Under the pieces are notes generated by a model that worked only from the letters and a program-made list of their open reading frames with translations, was not told the DNA's origin and made no database searches. From Marinitoga piezophila KA3 (GTDB lineage Bacteria; Thermotogota; Thermotogae; Petrotogales; Petrotogaceae): a stretch of DNA of 64,000 nt. A program made the position numbers and the translations under genes. This document shows positions 48,675 through 57,808 of the stretch, piece by piece; within the stretch, counting starts at the first letter, position 1, and the number at the start of each line of letters is the position of its first letter. Location: positions 310,001 through 374,000 of the forward strand of contig NC_016751.1 in assembly GCF_000255135.1 (NCBI RefSeq), given 5' to 3'.

Positions 48675-49364
48675 ATGGGAAAATTATACATAATTGGAAC
48701 ACCAATTGGAAATTTGAAGGATATATCTTTAAGAGCTGTTGAAACTCTAAAAGAATCCGACGTTATTTTCGTTGAAGACAAGAGAGTTACCGTAAAATTA
48801 CTAAATAGTCTTGAAATTGGAAAAAAAGAATTATTTACTTTTAGCGAATATAATGCAAACAAAGTACTTAAAAAAGCTCTTGATATTGTAAAGCAAAAAA
48901 ACATTTGTTCTCTTGTTAGCGACGCTGGTATGCCTGTTATTTCTGATCCGGGATACCAATTGATTAATAAATGCTGGGAGGAAGGAATAGAAATTGACAT
49001 TATTCCGGGTCCAAATGCTCCTTCTGCTGCAATTGCTTTAAGTGGATTCCCTGGATCTAAATATATGTTTTATGGCTTTTTACCAAGAGGAAAAAATAAA
49101 AGAAGAGTTTTAAGAAATATAAAGGATATCGATATACTTTTCGTATTTTTCGAATCCCCACAACGTCTTGTCAATACATTAAAAGAAATTCTGGAAATTA
49201 TTGGCGATAGGGATATTTTTATAGCTCGTGAAATGACGAAAATACATCAGGAATTATTTAGAGGAAAGGTAAGCGAAGCATTGGCTCATTTTTCTGAAAA
49301 TAAGGTTCGTGGTGAAATTACTGTAGTTTTATCCGGGAGAGATAGCAATAATGAAACAGTTTAA
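48675..49364 (+). CDS. rsmI: 16S rRNA (cytidine-1402-2'-O)-methyltransferase
   Basis: A 229-residue tetrapyrrole-methylase-fold protein with IIGTPIGNLKDISLRAVETLKE, FVEDKRVT, LVSDAGMPVISDPGY and GPNAPSAAIALSGF, the RsmI pattern. It methylates C1402 in the decoding centre. Length is somewhat short of E. coli RsmI. TGAGGTGA precedes the ATG. It overlaps xseA by 14 bases. Confidence 0.93.
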   Translation: MGKLYIIGTPIGNLKDISLRAVETLKESDVIFVEDKRVTVKLLNSLEIGKKELFTFSEYNANKVLKKALDIVKQKNICSLVSDAGMPVISDPGYQLINKCWEEGIEIDIIPGPNAPSAAIALSGFPGSKYMFYGFLPRGKNKRRVLRNIKDIDILFVFFESPQRLVNTLKEILEIIGDRDIFIAREMTKIHQELFRGKVSEALAHFSENKVRGEITVVLSGRDSNNETV

Positions 49365-50769
49365 AGATTTAATTTCTTTAATAGATTGGGTAAGTTCAGA
49401 ATTAAAAACAACTGAATTATTTTCTGATTCTATTACTTTTATAGGAGATATATCAAGAGCTAAATTAAGTACCTCAAAAGATTTATTCATTGAGGTGTCT
49501 CAGCGTTTAGGAACTGGTAAAACATACAAAATAAACATATTCCTTTCACGTTATTATGTAAAAACTTTACTTGAAAATTTAGAATTAAAAGATGTTTCTG
49601 ATTTAGAAAATAAAAGCTGGAAAATTGTTGGAAGATTATCTTTTTGGCCATCATCTTCAAATATTGCTATTACTTTAAAATCTCTTTCACCAGTAGGTGA
49701 ATCCAAACTTGAAAAACGTAGAAGAGTCATTTTAAATAAGCTTAAATTGGAAGGTCTTTTAAGAACAGCAAATAATACTTTGGAAATGTTACCTCCAATA
49801 AAAAAAATAGCTGTAATTTCTTCAGAAACTGCAGCTGGTTATGGAGATTTTGTAAAAAATATAAACAAAACAAAATATCCACCATTAATCCATCTTTATC
49901 CATCACCCATGCAGGGGGTAGAAGTTCCTGTAGGGATAATAAGTGCTTTAAAAAATATTTTAAAATCAAAAATAGATTATGATTTAGTAGTTATTATAAG
50001 AGGTGGCGGTTCTCAGGCTGATTTAATGTATTTTGATGATTTTAATCTGGCTCAACATATAGCTTATTTTTCAAATAACAAAATTCCAATTGTTACTGGT
50101 ATAGGGCACGAACAGGATACCACAATTCTTGATTTTGTTTCATATATAAGATTTTCAACTCCAACCGAAGTTGCAAGGGCTATTAATAATCAAATTGAGT
50201 TCTTTCACCAAACATTACATGAAAAATTTCAGAATATTATATATGAAATAAACTCTAATTTTACAACAACAGAAATTAAGCTAAAAAACTTATCTGAAAA
50301 TCTATCCATTTATTTTAATAACATCACAAAAAATCAAGAAAATTACTTAAAGGAAATGTCGAATAAAATCAATAACATAAACAAATTCTTTGAAATGAAT
50401 GAGAAAGCACTTAATTCCAGATTAGATTTTATAAACTTAATTTCAAATCATATTAATAATAAACTGATAAACTTTTCTTCTGTAATTAATAATGAAAAAA
50501 ATCTTATTCAAAAAAATATGGAAAATAAATTAAATATGTCCTTTCAACGCATTGATGAATTATATATCAAAATAACTCAAAATAGCCCATTTAGTGCATT
50601 TTTAAGCAACGGTGCAATTGTCATTCAAAATGGAGAAATTGTCAATACCATAAAAAATTTAAAAATAGATCCTGTAGAAATCAAATTCAAAGATGGTGAA
50701 GCCAAAGGGAAAATAGAAAGTATAAATTATTATAACAATATTGGAGGAGAAAAAAATGACAATAGATGA
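49351..50769 (+). CDS. xseA: Exodeoxyribonuclease VII large subunit
   Basis: A 472-residue protein with an N-terminal OB fold (residues about 1-105), the catalytic domain with IRGGGSQADLMYFDDFNLA and VTGIGHEQDTTILDFVS, and a long C-terminal coiled coil. With XseB it degrades single-stranded DNA. Overlaps rsmI upstream and xseB downstream. Confidence 0.93.
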   Translation: MKQFKDLISLIDWVSSELKTTELFSDSITFIGDISRAKLSTSKDLFIEVSQRLGTGKTYKINIFLSRYYVKTLLENLELKDVSDLENKSWKIVGRLSFWPSSSNIAITLKSLSPVGESKLEKRRRVILNKLKLEGLLRTANNTLEMLPPIKKIAVISSETAAGYGDFVKNINKTKYPPLIHLYPSPMQGVEVPVGIISALKNILKSKIDYDLVVIIRGGGSQADLMYFDDFNLAQHIAYFSNNKIPIVTGIGHEQDTTILDFVSYIRFSTPTEVARAINNQIEFFHQTLHEKFQNIIYEINSNFTTTEIKLKNLSENLSIYFNNITKNQENYLKEMSNKINNINKFFEMNEKALNSRLDFINLISNHINNKLINFSSVINNEKNLIQKNMENKLNMSFQRIDELYIKITQNSPFSAFLSNGAIVIQNGEIVNTIKNLKIDPVEIKFKDGEAKGKIESINYYNNIGGEKNDNR

Positions 50770-51010
50770 AATTTTATCCTTAAAGAAAAGTGATATTAAA
50801 AAAATGACCTTTAAAGATATTTTGTCTATGCTTGAAATGATTTCATATACTTTTCAACATAACAATGATCTTGATGTGGAATATGCTTTGGAAATATACA
50901 AAAAAAGTCTTGACCTTCTTATAATAGCAAGAGAAAAACTAATTCTTGCAAAAGAAGAAAAAGAAAAAATAGATAAAGCTTTCGAAGAAATTAAAAAAAA
51001 TTTTGATTGA
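50756..51010 (+). CDS. xseB: Exodeoxyribonuclease VII small subunit
   Basis: An 84-residue helical protein with the XseB pattern (TFKDILSMLEMISYTFQHN; LDVEYALEIYKKSLDLLIIAREKL). It binds along the XseA coiled coil. ATG 50756 follows GGAGGAG; the stop of xseA lies 14 bases inside. Confidence 0.85.
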   Translation: MTIDEILSLKKSDIKKMTFKDILSMLEMISYTFQHNNDLDVEYALEIYKKSLDLLIIAREKLILAKEEKEKIDKAFEEIKKNFD

Positions 51011-51032
51011 TTTCAATTAAGGAGGCGTCCTG

Positions 51033-51806
51033 TTGAAAGTAGTTGAATATATAAAAAAAGAAAGTTATGAAGTTTCAAAATTTCTCTTTAAAGAACCAGA
51101 AATACGAGAAGCTTTATTTTCACCAAATAAAAAGTATTATAAAATAATTCATCATTTTAACTTATTCTTTTCTCTTATAAATATAATTCCCATCATTGGT
51201 TCAATTTACAATTTTAATCTCCCATATTTTATTGGATATACAATATACGCATTAGGAGTTTATTTTGTATGGGCTTTTGAATGGATGACAAATTTTGTTA
51301 TTTTTGAAGAAATTAAAACTTTTACCATAATTCAAATAGCTCTACATAGTTTTTTTGGACTTTTCCTTGATTTTTACGACAAATATGATGCTTTTGATGA
51401 TATTTTGCATTTAACGGGAGGAATATGGCTGGCATTAATTATTTTCCCGTTGATATTATCTCTTGAACTAACTTTTTCAAGACAAAAAATCCCTACTCTT
51501 ATTTTAAAAGTCAACTTTTATACCTTTTCAGTTGCATTAAGCATGGGAACAATTTGGGAAATATTTGAATTTACTTCTGATTTAATCTTTGCAGGATATC
51601 CCGGTTATCGTTTAGCTCAGGAAGGAAGCTTATTTGATACAATGATGGACTTAATATACGATTCAATAGGTATTATTGTAGGCATATGGTTATTCTGGAC
51701 CATATTAAAACGATTAAATAAAAATAGAGATATGTATTCTTTACTTGAAAAAATTGGATTGGCATTAAGAAAATTCATTGATAAAAACCAATTAAACGAG
51801 GGATGA
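51033..51806 (+). CDS. Multi-pass membrane protein, YjdF/DUF2238-like
   Basis: A 257-residue protein with six or so membrane segments. Conserved polar motifs DDILHLTGGIW, GTIWEIFEFTSD and GSLFDTMMDLIYDSIG fit the DUF2238/YjdF family. The histidine and acidic residues within membrane segments suggest a catalytic or metal-binding site, but the function is unknown. TTG start at 51033 with GGAGG seven bases upstream. Confidence 0.65.
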   Translation: MKVVEYIKKESYEVSKFLFKEPEIREALFSPNKKYYKIIHHFNLFFSLINIIPIIGSIYNFNLPYFIGYTIYALGVYFVWAFEWMTNFVIFEEIKTFTIIQIALHSFFGLFLDFYDKYDAFDDILHLTGGIWLALIIFPLILSLELTFSRQKIPTLILKVNFYTFSVALSMGTIWEIFEFTSDLIFAGYPGYRLAQEGSLFDTMMDLIYDSIGIIVGIWLFWTILKRLNKNRDMYSLLEKIGLALRKFIDKNQLNEG

Positions 51807-51808
51807 AA

Positions 51809-52942
51809 ATGTTGCAAATAATATTATATTCACTTATTTTATCCATGATGTTCCAGTTGCTGGGTAAATATATAAATTTATATAGAACAATGTTTAAAAT
51901 GAAAGATTTAAAGGATATACAACATCCTAAAATCACTATAATCATACCAACTTATAACGAAGAAAAGGTTATAGAAAAAAGTATTCTAAGTATTGAAAAG
52001 AATTCATATAAAAATTACGAAATAATTGTAATTGATGACAATTCAAAAGACAATACTTATAAAATATTAAAAGATTTAGAAAACAAATTTTCAAATCTCA
52101 AAGTTTTTAAAAAAAAGGGAAAACAGGGAAAACCACAATCATTAAATGAGGCCTTTGAATATGCTTCAGGGGATGTTATATTATTCTTAGATGCTGATGC
52201 TATTCTTCCAGATGATTATCTTGAAAAACATATAAGATACTTTGCCAATAAAAATACAGAAATGATATATGTAGACTTTGAAGCTTATAATTACCATAAA
52301 AAATTAATCTTTGATTATCAGGAAATCTATTTTGAATTTAGTAGAAATATTTTATATTCAAATATATTTTCAAAAGCTGTTTTTATGGGAAACGGTGTAT
52401 TTATTAAAAAAGATATTCTTAAAAAAATTATGCCAATAGATGTAAATACCCTTGTTGATGACGTACACATGGCAATAAAATTAAATGAAATAGGTATTAC
52501 ACAGTTTTTTATCATTGAACCAAAAACAGAAATTCAATACGCAACTTCTTTAAAAGATTTATTTTTTCAACATAAAAGATGGTATATTGGAGGATTAGAA
52601 GAATTTTTTAAAGCATCTGTTAATAAAAGGTTTGATGTATTTATATTAAATGCTTTCGTTATTATAATGCTTTTTATTCCAATTTTTGCTGTTGCTATAT
52701 CCTTTAAATATCCATTACTCACAAAAAATATTTTATTATACTACTTTACAATAATCTGGGGAACTCTATTAGCCTCTGTTTTCTTAAACAAAAAAATTAA
52801 ACTTCCTGGAATTATTTTTAATTCATTAATCACAATACCTTTTATGATTATTTTTGAATATATTATTGTATTCAATTCATTTATTTCATTATTTAAAAAA
52901 GAAAGAATATGGTACAAAGTTAATAGAGATGAGGTAAAGTAA
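51809..52942 (+). CDS. Membrane glycosyltransferase, family 2
   Basis: A 377-residue protein: one N-terminal membrane segment, a GT-A domain with IIIPTYNEEKVIEKSI, IIVIDDNSKDNT, ILFLDADAILP, a VDDVH acid and an HKRWYIGG (Q/R-x-x-RW type) acceptor motif, then three or four C-terminal membrane segments. This is the layout of processive or lipid-linked sugar transferases such as BcsA/HAS relatives. ATG 51809 is preferred over 51803 because GAGGG stands seven bases upstream. Confidence 0.85.
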   Translation: MLQIILYSLILSMMFQLLGKYINLYRTMFKMKDLKDIQHPKITIIIPTYNEEKVIEKSILSIEKNSYKNYEIIVIDDNSKDNTYKILKDLENKFSNLKVFKKKGKQGKPQSLNEAFEYASGDVILFLDADAILPDDYLEKHIRYFANKNTEMIYVDFEAYNYHKKLIFDYQEIYFEFSRNILYSNIFSKAVFMGNGVFIKKDILKKIMPIDVNTLVDDVHMAIKLNEIGITQFFIIEPKTEIQYATSLKDLFFQHKRWYIGGLEEFFKASVNKRFDVFILNAFVIIMLFIPIFAVAISFKYPLLTKNILLYYFTIIWGTLLASVFLNKKIKLPGIIFNSLITIPFMIIFEYIIVFNSFISLFKKERIWYKVNRDEVK

Positions 52943-52952
52943 CTCTCTAATA

Positions 52953-52961
52953 TGGTATAAT
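52953..52961 (+). promoter_or_regulatory. Extended -10 promoter of the aldo/keto reductase gene
   Basis: TGGTATAAT: a TGn extension and a consensus TATAAT (52956-52961). No clear -35 is present. Confidence 0.6.
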
Positions 52962-53004
52962 AATAATAACCTATATTATTATAAAATCAATATGGAGGGG
53001 GATT

Positions 53005-53907
53005 ATGGTTGTAAACTTATCTAACAGCGGATTACATCTTTCAAGAATAATACATGGAATGATGAGATTAAACACCTGGGGATACACAATAGATGAATTT
53101 GAATATTTTATAGAAAAAGTCATGGATCTTGGTATTACCACATTTGACCATGCTGATATATATGGAAATGGAGAATGCGAAGAAATATTTGGAAGGTTAT
53201 TAGAAAGAAATCCCGAAATTCGAAAAAAAATGCAACTTATTTCAAAATGTGGAATAATAAGAAAATCGGATAAATTTCCAGATAGGCGTGTAAAACACTA
53301 TAACACGAGTAAAGAACATATAATAGAATCTGTAGAAAAATCTTTAAAAAATCTTCATACCGATTATCTTGATTTACTTTTAATTCATAGACCCGATCCG
53401 TTTATGAATCCAGATGAAATCGCTGAAGCCTTTTATGAACTAAAAAAATCAGGAAAAGTATTATATTTTGGTGTTTCTAATTTTACAATACAACAGTTTA
53501 AAACTTTGCAATCGCGTTTAAGTTTTCCTTTAATAACAAATCAAATAGAAATTTCACCTTATAATCTAGAACACTTTTTCAATGAAAATATATATTTTTT
53601 ACTTGAAAAAAGAATTAATCCAATGGCATGGTCTCCATTATCTGGCGGTAAATTATTTGACCCTGATGATGATAGGGGAGAAAGAATCAAAAAAGCTTTA
53701 AAAGAAGTGGCAAAAGATTTTGGAATTTCAGAAATTGAAAAAATAGTATATGCATGGTTATTAAACCATCCTGTTGGTATTTTACCAATTGTTGGAAGTG
53801 GGAAAATTGAAAGAATCAAAAATGCTGTAGAAGCTCTGGAAATAACCTTAACCCGCGAACAATGGTTTATGATTTATGAAGCTTCATTAGGATATAAAGT
53901 TCCTTAA
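53005..53907 (+). CDS. Aldo/keto reductase (YdhF-like)
   Basis: A 300-residue TIM-barrel protein with GITTFDHADIYGNGECEEIFG (catalytic Asp and Tyr), LISKCGI, YLDLLLIHRPDPF with the active-site His, GVSNFTIQQF, and the C-terminal ILPIVGSGKIERIKNAVEAL that binds NADPH. The physiological carbonyl substrate is unknown. GGAGGGGGATT precedes the ATG. The sugar kinase gene follows after 19 bases. Confidence 0.9.
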   Translation: MVVNLSNSGLHLSRIIHGMMRLNTWGYTIDEFEYFIEKVMDLGITTFDHADIYGNGECEEIFGRLLERNPEIRKKMQLISKCGIIRKSDKFPDRRVKHYNTSKEHIIESVEKSLKNLHTDYLDLLLIHRPDPFMNPDEIAEAFYELKKSGKVLYFGVSNFTIQQFKTLQSRLSFPLITNQIEISPYNLEHFFNENIYFLLEKRINPMAWSPLSGGKLFDPDDDRGERIKKALKEVAKDFGISEIEKIVYAWLLNHPVGILPIVGSGKIERIKNAVEALEITLTREQWFMIYEASLGYKVP

Positions 53908-53926
53908 TATATTGGGGGGGAGAACA

Positions 53927-54850
53927 ATGATTTTTACATTAACAATGAATCCAAGTTTAGACAGGTATATTTATATTGACAAGCTTATACCCGATGACAC
54001 AATAAGAGCAAAAAAAATAAAAGATTATCCAGCAGGAAAGGGGATAGACGTTTCAAGAGTAATAAAAGAATTAGGCGGTGTTTCAGTAGCTGTTGCATTA
54101 TTAGGTGGGGATAACGGTCGAAAAATAGAAGAAATGCTTGACCAGGAAGGTGTAATATATTCTTCAGTTAGAATATCCCATGAAACACGTATGAATATAA
54201 TCCTTGAAGAAGAAACTCAATACAGAATGAGTATGCCTGGAGAACATGTTAAAAGAGAAAAACTTCAAAAAGTTTTTGACATCTTACAATTGCTGGTAAG
54301 AGAAGGAGATACTGTTGCTATATCAGGAAGTTTACCAAAAGGTGTTGATCCTGATTATTATACTGGTCTTATCTTTTCATTAAAACAATGGGGAGCAGAA
54401 GTTTTCTTTGATGCTGATGGAAAAAATTTAATTGCTGGTCTTGATGCTGAACCAGATTGTATTAAGCCGAATACTCATGAATTATCCCGTTTATTGGGAA
54501 AAGATGTCCCTGAAGATGATAAATATGAAATTGCCAGAGAAGCACGATATGTTCTTGAAAAATATCATTTAGATGAAATACTTGTATCAATGGGAAAATA
54601 TGGAAGTGTTTATGCTAATTGGGATATGGCTATGTATGCTTATCCTGTTGATTTAGAAGTAAAAAGTGCAGTTGGAGCCGGTGATTCATTCTTAGCTGGA
54701 TATATATTGAAAAAAAACGAAGGAATTGAAGAAGGATTTAGATGGGCAAATGCTGCAGGAAATGCTGCTGTATTAACTCCAGGAACAGAATTATGCAAAA
54801 AAGAAGATGTCTTAAAGCTACTTCCACAAATAAAAATTGAAATGTTATAA
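53927..54850 (+). CDS. PfkB-family sugar kinase (1-phosphofructokinase/tagatose-6-phosphate kinase type)
   Basis: A 307-residue ribokinase-fold protein. It has MNPSLDRYIYIDKL at the start, PAGKGIDVSRVIKELGG, ISGSLPKGVDPDYY, CIKPNTHELSRLLG and the catalytic SAVGAGDSFLAGYIL. This matches the FruK/LacC branch acting on sugar phosphates. No PTS gene is next to it, so the exact substrate is open. ATG 53927 follows TTGGGGGGGAGAAC. Confidence 0.85.
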   Translation: MIFTLTMNPSLDRYIYIDKLIPDDTIRAKKIKDYPAGKGIDVSRVIKELGGVSVAVALLGGDNGRKIEEMLDQEGVIYSSVRISHETRMNIILEEETQYRMSMPGEHVKREKLQKVFDILQLLVREGDTVAISGSLPKGVDPDYYTGLIFSLKQWGAEVFFDADGKNLIAGLDAEPDCIKPNTHELSRLLGKDVPEDDKYEIAREARYVLEKYHLDEILVSMGKYGSVYANWDMAMYAYPVDLEVKSAVGAGDSFLAGYILKKNEGIEEGFRWANAAGNAAVLTPGTELCKKEDVLKLLPQIKIEML

Positions 54851-54877
54851 AAAACAGAGGCATATCGCCTCTGTTTT
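54851..54877. terminator. Bidirectional terminator between the sugar kinase gene and pyrE
   Basis: AAAACAGAGGC (54851-54861) and GCCTCTGTTTT (54867-54877) with loop ATATC. T-runs lie on the 3' side for both strands, which suits the convergent genes. Confidence 0.9.
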
Positions 54878-54878
54878 A

Positions 54879-55439
54879 TTATTTTCTACTTCCAGGTTTT
54901 ACTGCTGGAATATTCTCTTTACATAAGGGGCAATTGTCTGGTTCATATGTTTTTGCATCAATTTCTACCAATGATTGAATTTTAATATTATTAAGATCTT
55001 TTTTCTTGCTTCTATTTACAATACAACCAATGCCAATAATCTGCGGCTTATACTTTTCAAGAGCCTTTACAACCTCCAATGTGGATTTCCCTGTTGTAAT
55101 TACATCCTCTATAATAATAACCTTTGCATTCTCTTCAATAAAAAAGTTTCTTCTAAGCTCCATAACTCCTTCCTTATTTCTTTCGGTAAATAAAAACGGT
55201 GTTTTAAGTCCTCTTGCAACTTCATATCCAATAATCAATCCTCCAAGCGCAGGAGAAACAACATAATCAGGTTTCTCATTAAATTTTTCTGACAAAGCTT
55301 TTCCAAGCATCTCTGCATATTCTGGATATTTTAAAGCCTGAGCACATTGAATATATGTATCTGAATGCAACCCTGAGGATAATAAAAAATGTCCATTTAA
55401 TATTGCATTTGTCTTTTTCAATATCTCCATTATTTCCAT
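54879..55439 (-). CDS. pyrE: Orotate phosphoribosyltransferase
   Basis: A 186-residue type I phosphoribosyltransferase with the PRPP-binding loop VIIIEDVITTGKSTLEVVKAL, FLLSSGLHSDTYIQCAQAL and VSPALGGLIIGYEVARGL. It converts orotate to OMP. The C-terminal extension has a C-x-x-C pair (NCPLCKEN). Last gene of the pyr operon; GGGGG precedes the ATG and pyrF lies 12 bases upstream. Confidence 0.94.
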   Translation of the reverse strand: MEIMEILKKTNAILNGHFLLSSGLHSDTYIQCAQALKYPEYAEMLGKALSEKFNEKPDYVVSPALGGLIIGYEVARGLKTPFLFTERNKEGVMELRRNFFIEENAKVIIIEDVITTGKSTLEVVKALEKYKPQIIGIGCIVNRSKKKDLNNIKIQSLVEIDAKTYEPDNCPLCKENIPAVKPGSRK

Positions 55440-55451
55440 TTTTTAACCCCC

Positions 55452-56210
55452 TTAGAAATTATAGTATTTTGAAATTAATTCATTGTATTCCTTAGCCTTT
55501 TCACGTGGATTTTCATTGAATATAATACCCCTTGAAACATTTATTACAATATTCTTATATCCTTTAAGATTTCTGAATAATTTCTCTACATTTCCCTGCT
55601 GTGCTCCGATTCCCGGTATTAAAAAAAGCATGTCTTCTGAATTTTCAACTATTTCATCAATAAATTCACTATTTGTAGCTCCCACTACAATTCCAATTTT
55701 ATTTTTATATTCCTTATTCTTTTCATTCATCATCTTTGTTATTTTCAAATATAATTTTTCCGGAATTTCAAAATCATAAGCCCCTTTGTTTGTTGTTAAT
55801 GCCAATGCAAATAGATGTGCATTTTGATATTCGAGGTATGGAAGCATTGTATCAAATCCCATTAGAGGATTTACCGTCAATGAATCAACTTTTAATACAT
55901 TAAAGTAATAATATGCATAAGCTGCTGCTGTATTTCCTATATCACTTCTTTTAGCATCGAGAATTATTGGAATACTCTCATCCTGTTTTATATATTCAAT
56001 TGTTTTTTCCAGTATTTCAATACCTTTATGTCCCATCTTCTCATAAAAAGCTATATTTAATTTATAACCACATACAATATCAGAAGTTTCATCAATAATC
56101 TTTTTATTAAAATCCAGAACATCTCCATCTATTTTTTCAAAATCACTATCCAATCCCGCAAACAAAACGGATTTTTTACTTTCTCTTCTTTTCAAATATT
56201 TTTCAAGCAT
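55452..56210 (-). CDS. pyrF: Orotidine 5'-phosphate decarboxylase
   Basis: A 252-residue protein of the longer (subfamily 2) OMP decarboxylase type: FAGLDSDFEKI, VCGYKLNIAFYE, the catalytic ILDAKRSDIGNTAAAYAYY, and FLIPGIGAQQGNVEKLFRN. It makes UMP. GGAGGGATAATAG precedes the ATG. It lies between pyrD and pyrE. Confidence 0.94.
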   Translation of the reverse strand: MLEKYLKRRESKKSVLFAGLDSDFEKIDGDVLDFNKKIIDETSDIVCGYKLNIAFYEKMGHKGIEILEKTIEYIKQDESIPIILDAKRSDIGNTAAAYAYYYFNVLKVDSLTVNPLMGFDTMLPYLEYQNAHLFALALTTNKGAYDFEIPEKLYLKITKMMNEKNKEYKNKIGIVVGATNSEFIDEIVENSEDMLFLIPGIGAQQGNVEKLFRNLKGYKNIVINVSRGIIFNENPREKAKEYNELISKYYNF

Positions 56211-56213
56211 CTA

Positions 56214-57104
56214 TTATCCCTCCAATGCGCAGTTAAATATTTTTTGATAGTCATGTACTTTAAAATATTCTTCTAATTCTTTTATAATATTTATTGGTCG
56301 TTCTGGATCAGACATAACTCCTGCTCCAATTCCAACAAGATTTGCCCCGGCCATTATAAACTCTATTGCATCTTCAAAAGTAAATACACCACCCATTCCT
56401 ATAATTGGCAAATCTCTAAAGACTTTTCTTATTCTATACACAGTTGCAAGTGCTATAGGTTTTATAGCCGGTCCGCTAAAGCCACCAACTGCTCTTTTTA
56501 ATATTGGTTTTCCGGTATTTATATCTATTTTAAGACCTTTGGGTGAATTAATAAGCGTTACTCCATCAACTCCACCTTTTACAGCACTTTCAACAAGATC
56601 TTCAAGAAATGTTTCCACACCAAGTTTTATAAATATAGGTTTTTTGGATATCTTCTTTGCTTCTTTTACAAGCGAATAAATACCTTCTTTATCAATTCCA
56701 AGTGGAATTCCATTTTTACCTACATTTGGACATGAAAGGTTTAATTCAAATATAACTGCTTTACTATCGTTTAATCTTTCTATTAGATTCAAATAATCTT
56801 CTTTTTTGTCACCACCTATACTTAAAATCACATTTGTATCCAGTGAATCAAGAAAATTCAAATCATCTTCTATAAATTTATCTATTCCAGGATTTTGCAA
56901 ACCTATAGAATTTAATATACCAGCCTTTACATTTACAATACGTGGTGGTGGATTTCCTTCTTTTTCATCTGGTGTAACCGTTTTTGCTGTAAAACCTCCT
57001 AATTTATTTAAATCTATATATTTTGCCAATTCCTGACCATTTCCCCCGGGACCGGAAGCTATTATTATAGGATTTTTAAATTCTATCCCACATATATTTA
57101 CCAT
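56214..57104 (-). CDS. pyrD: Dihydroorotate dehydrogenase, catalytic subunit (PyrDB type)
   Basis: A 296-residue FMN protein with IASGPGGNGQE, GGFTAKTVTPDEKEGNPPPR, SIGLQNPG, LNLSCPNVGKNGIPLG (catalytic Cys), KLGVETF, and GMGGVFTFEDAIEFIMAGANLVGIGAG. It forms the NAD-dependent class 1B enzyme with the PyrK subunit, whose gene overlaps it by seven bases. Confidence 0.94.
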   Translation of the reverse strand: MVNICGIEFKNPIIIASGPGGNGQELAKYIDLNKLGGFTAKTVTPDEKEGNPPPRIVNVKAGILNSIGLQNPGIDKFIEDDLNFLDSLDTNVILSIGGDKKEDYLNLIERLNDSKAVIFELNLSCPNVGKNGIPLGIDKEGIYSLVKEAKKISKKPIFIKLGVETFLEDLVESAVKGGVDGVTLINSPKGLKIDINTGKPILKRAVGGFSGPAIKPIALATVYRIRKVFRDLPIIGMGGVFTFEDAIEFIMAGANLVGIGAGVMSDPERPINIIKELEEYFKVHDYQKIFNCALEG

Positions 57105-57808
57105 TCTAAATCCACCTCACTTAAATCAAAAACGGGACCATCTTTACAAATCATCTTAATTCCATCTTTAGTCTTTATAGGACATCCTTTACACATTCCG
57201 ACGCCACATCCCATTCTTGCTTCTAATGATGCATAAACCTTATATCCTTTAAATTCATTTTTTACTGCTTTTATCATATTTAAACTTCCACACACAAGAA
57301 ATCCTGTATTCTTTGATGGATTTTCTCTTTTTATTCTTTCAATAACTGAAATTCCTTCTTCCTCGTCAATATGTAATTTATCCGTATCCAAAATACTTTT
57401 TATCTCATTTGTTCTAAAACCATAATATTCATTTTCCACAAGCTCAGGATATTCATTTTTAAAATGCATAAGAGGTGCTGAACCACAATCTCCGCCTATG
57501 AGAATATATTTTTTATTTTTATCTATAGTTTCTATAAATGACTTTCCATAAGGCCCTCTAATATCAATAAAATCTCCTATCTTCAATTTTTTTAATCTTC
57601 CTGTTAAATCTCCAACTACAGCAATTAAAAATTCTATTACCTTTCCTTTTTGAAAAATAACTGAAAATGGTTTTGGAAAATCATAATCCTCTGTTTTTAC
57701 CATAAAAAACTGACCTGGTAAAACATTTATTATTTCAGATGTTTCTACTGAAAGAAACAAATAATTCTCTGTATTCTCTTTTCCTATAACCTTACATTTC
57801 ATTTTCAT
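57098..57808 (-). CDS. pyrK: Dihydroorotate dehydrogenase, electron transfer subunit
   Basis: A 236-residue protein with FAD-binding PKPFSVIFQKGK and DIRGPYGKSF, the NAD-binding GGDCGSAPLMHF, and a C-terminal [2Fe-2S] motif (ARMGCGVGMCKGCPI, then MICKDGPVF). It passes electrons from PyrD to NAD. Two ATG codons are possible (57808 or 57802); AGGA is better spaced for the second. It overlaps pyrC by 17 bases. Confidence 0.92.
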   Translation of the reverse strand: MKMKCKVIGKENTENYLFLSVETSEIINVLPGQFFMVKTEDYDFPKPFSVIFQKGKVIEFLIAVVGDLTGRLKKLKIGDFIDIRGPYGKSFIETIDKNKKYILIGGDCGSAPLMHFKNEYPELVENEYYGFRTNEIKSILDTDKLHIDEEEGISVIERIKRENPSKNTGFLVCGSLNMIKAVKNEFKGYKVYASLEARMGCGVGMCKGCPIKTKDGIKMICKDGPVFDLSEVDLEW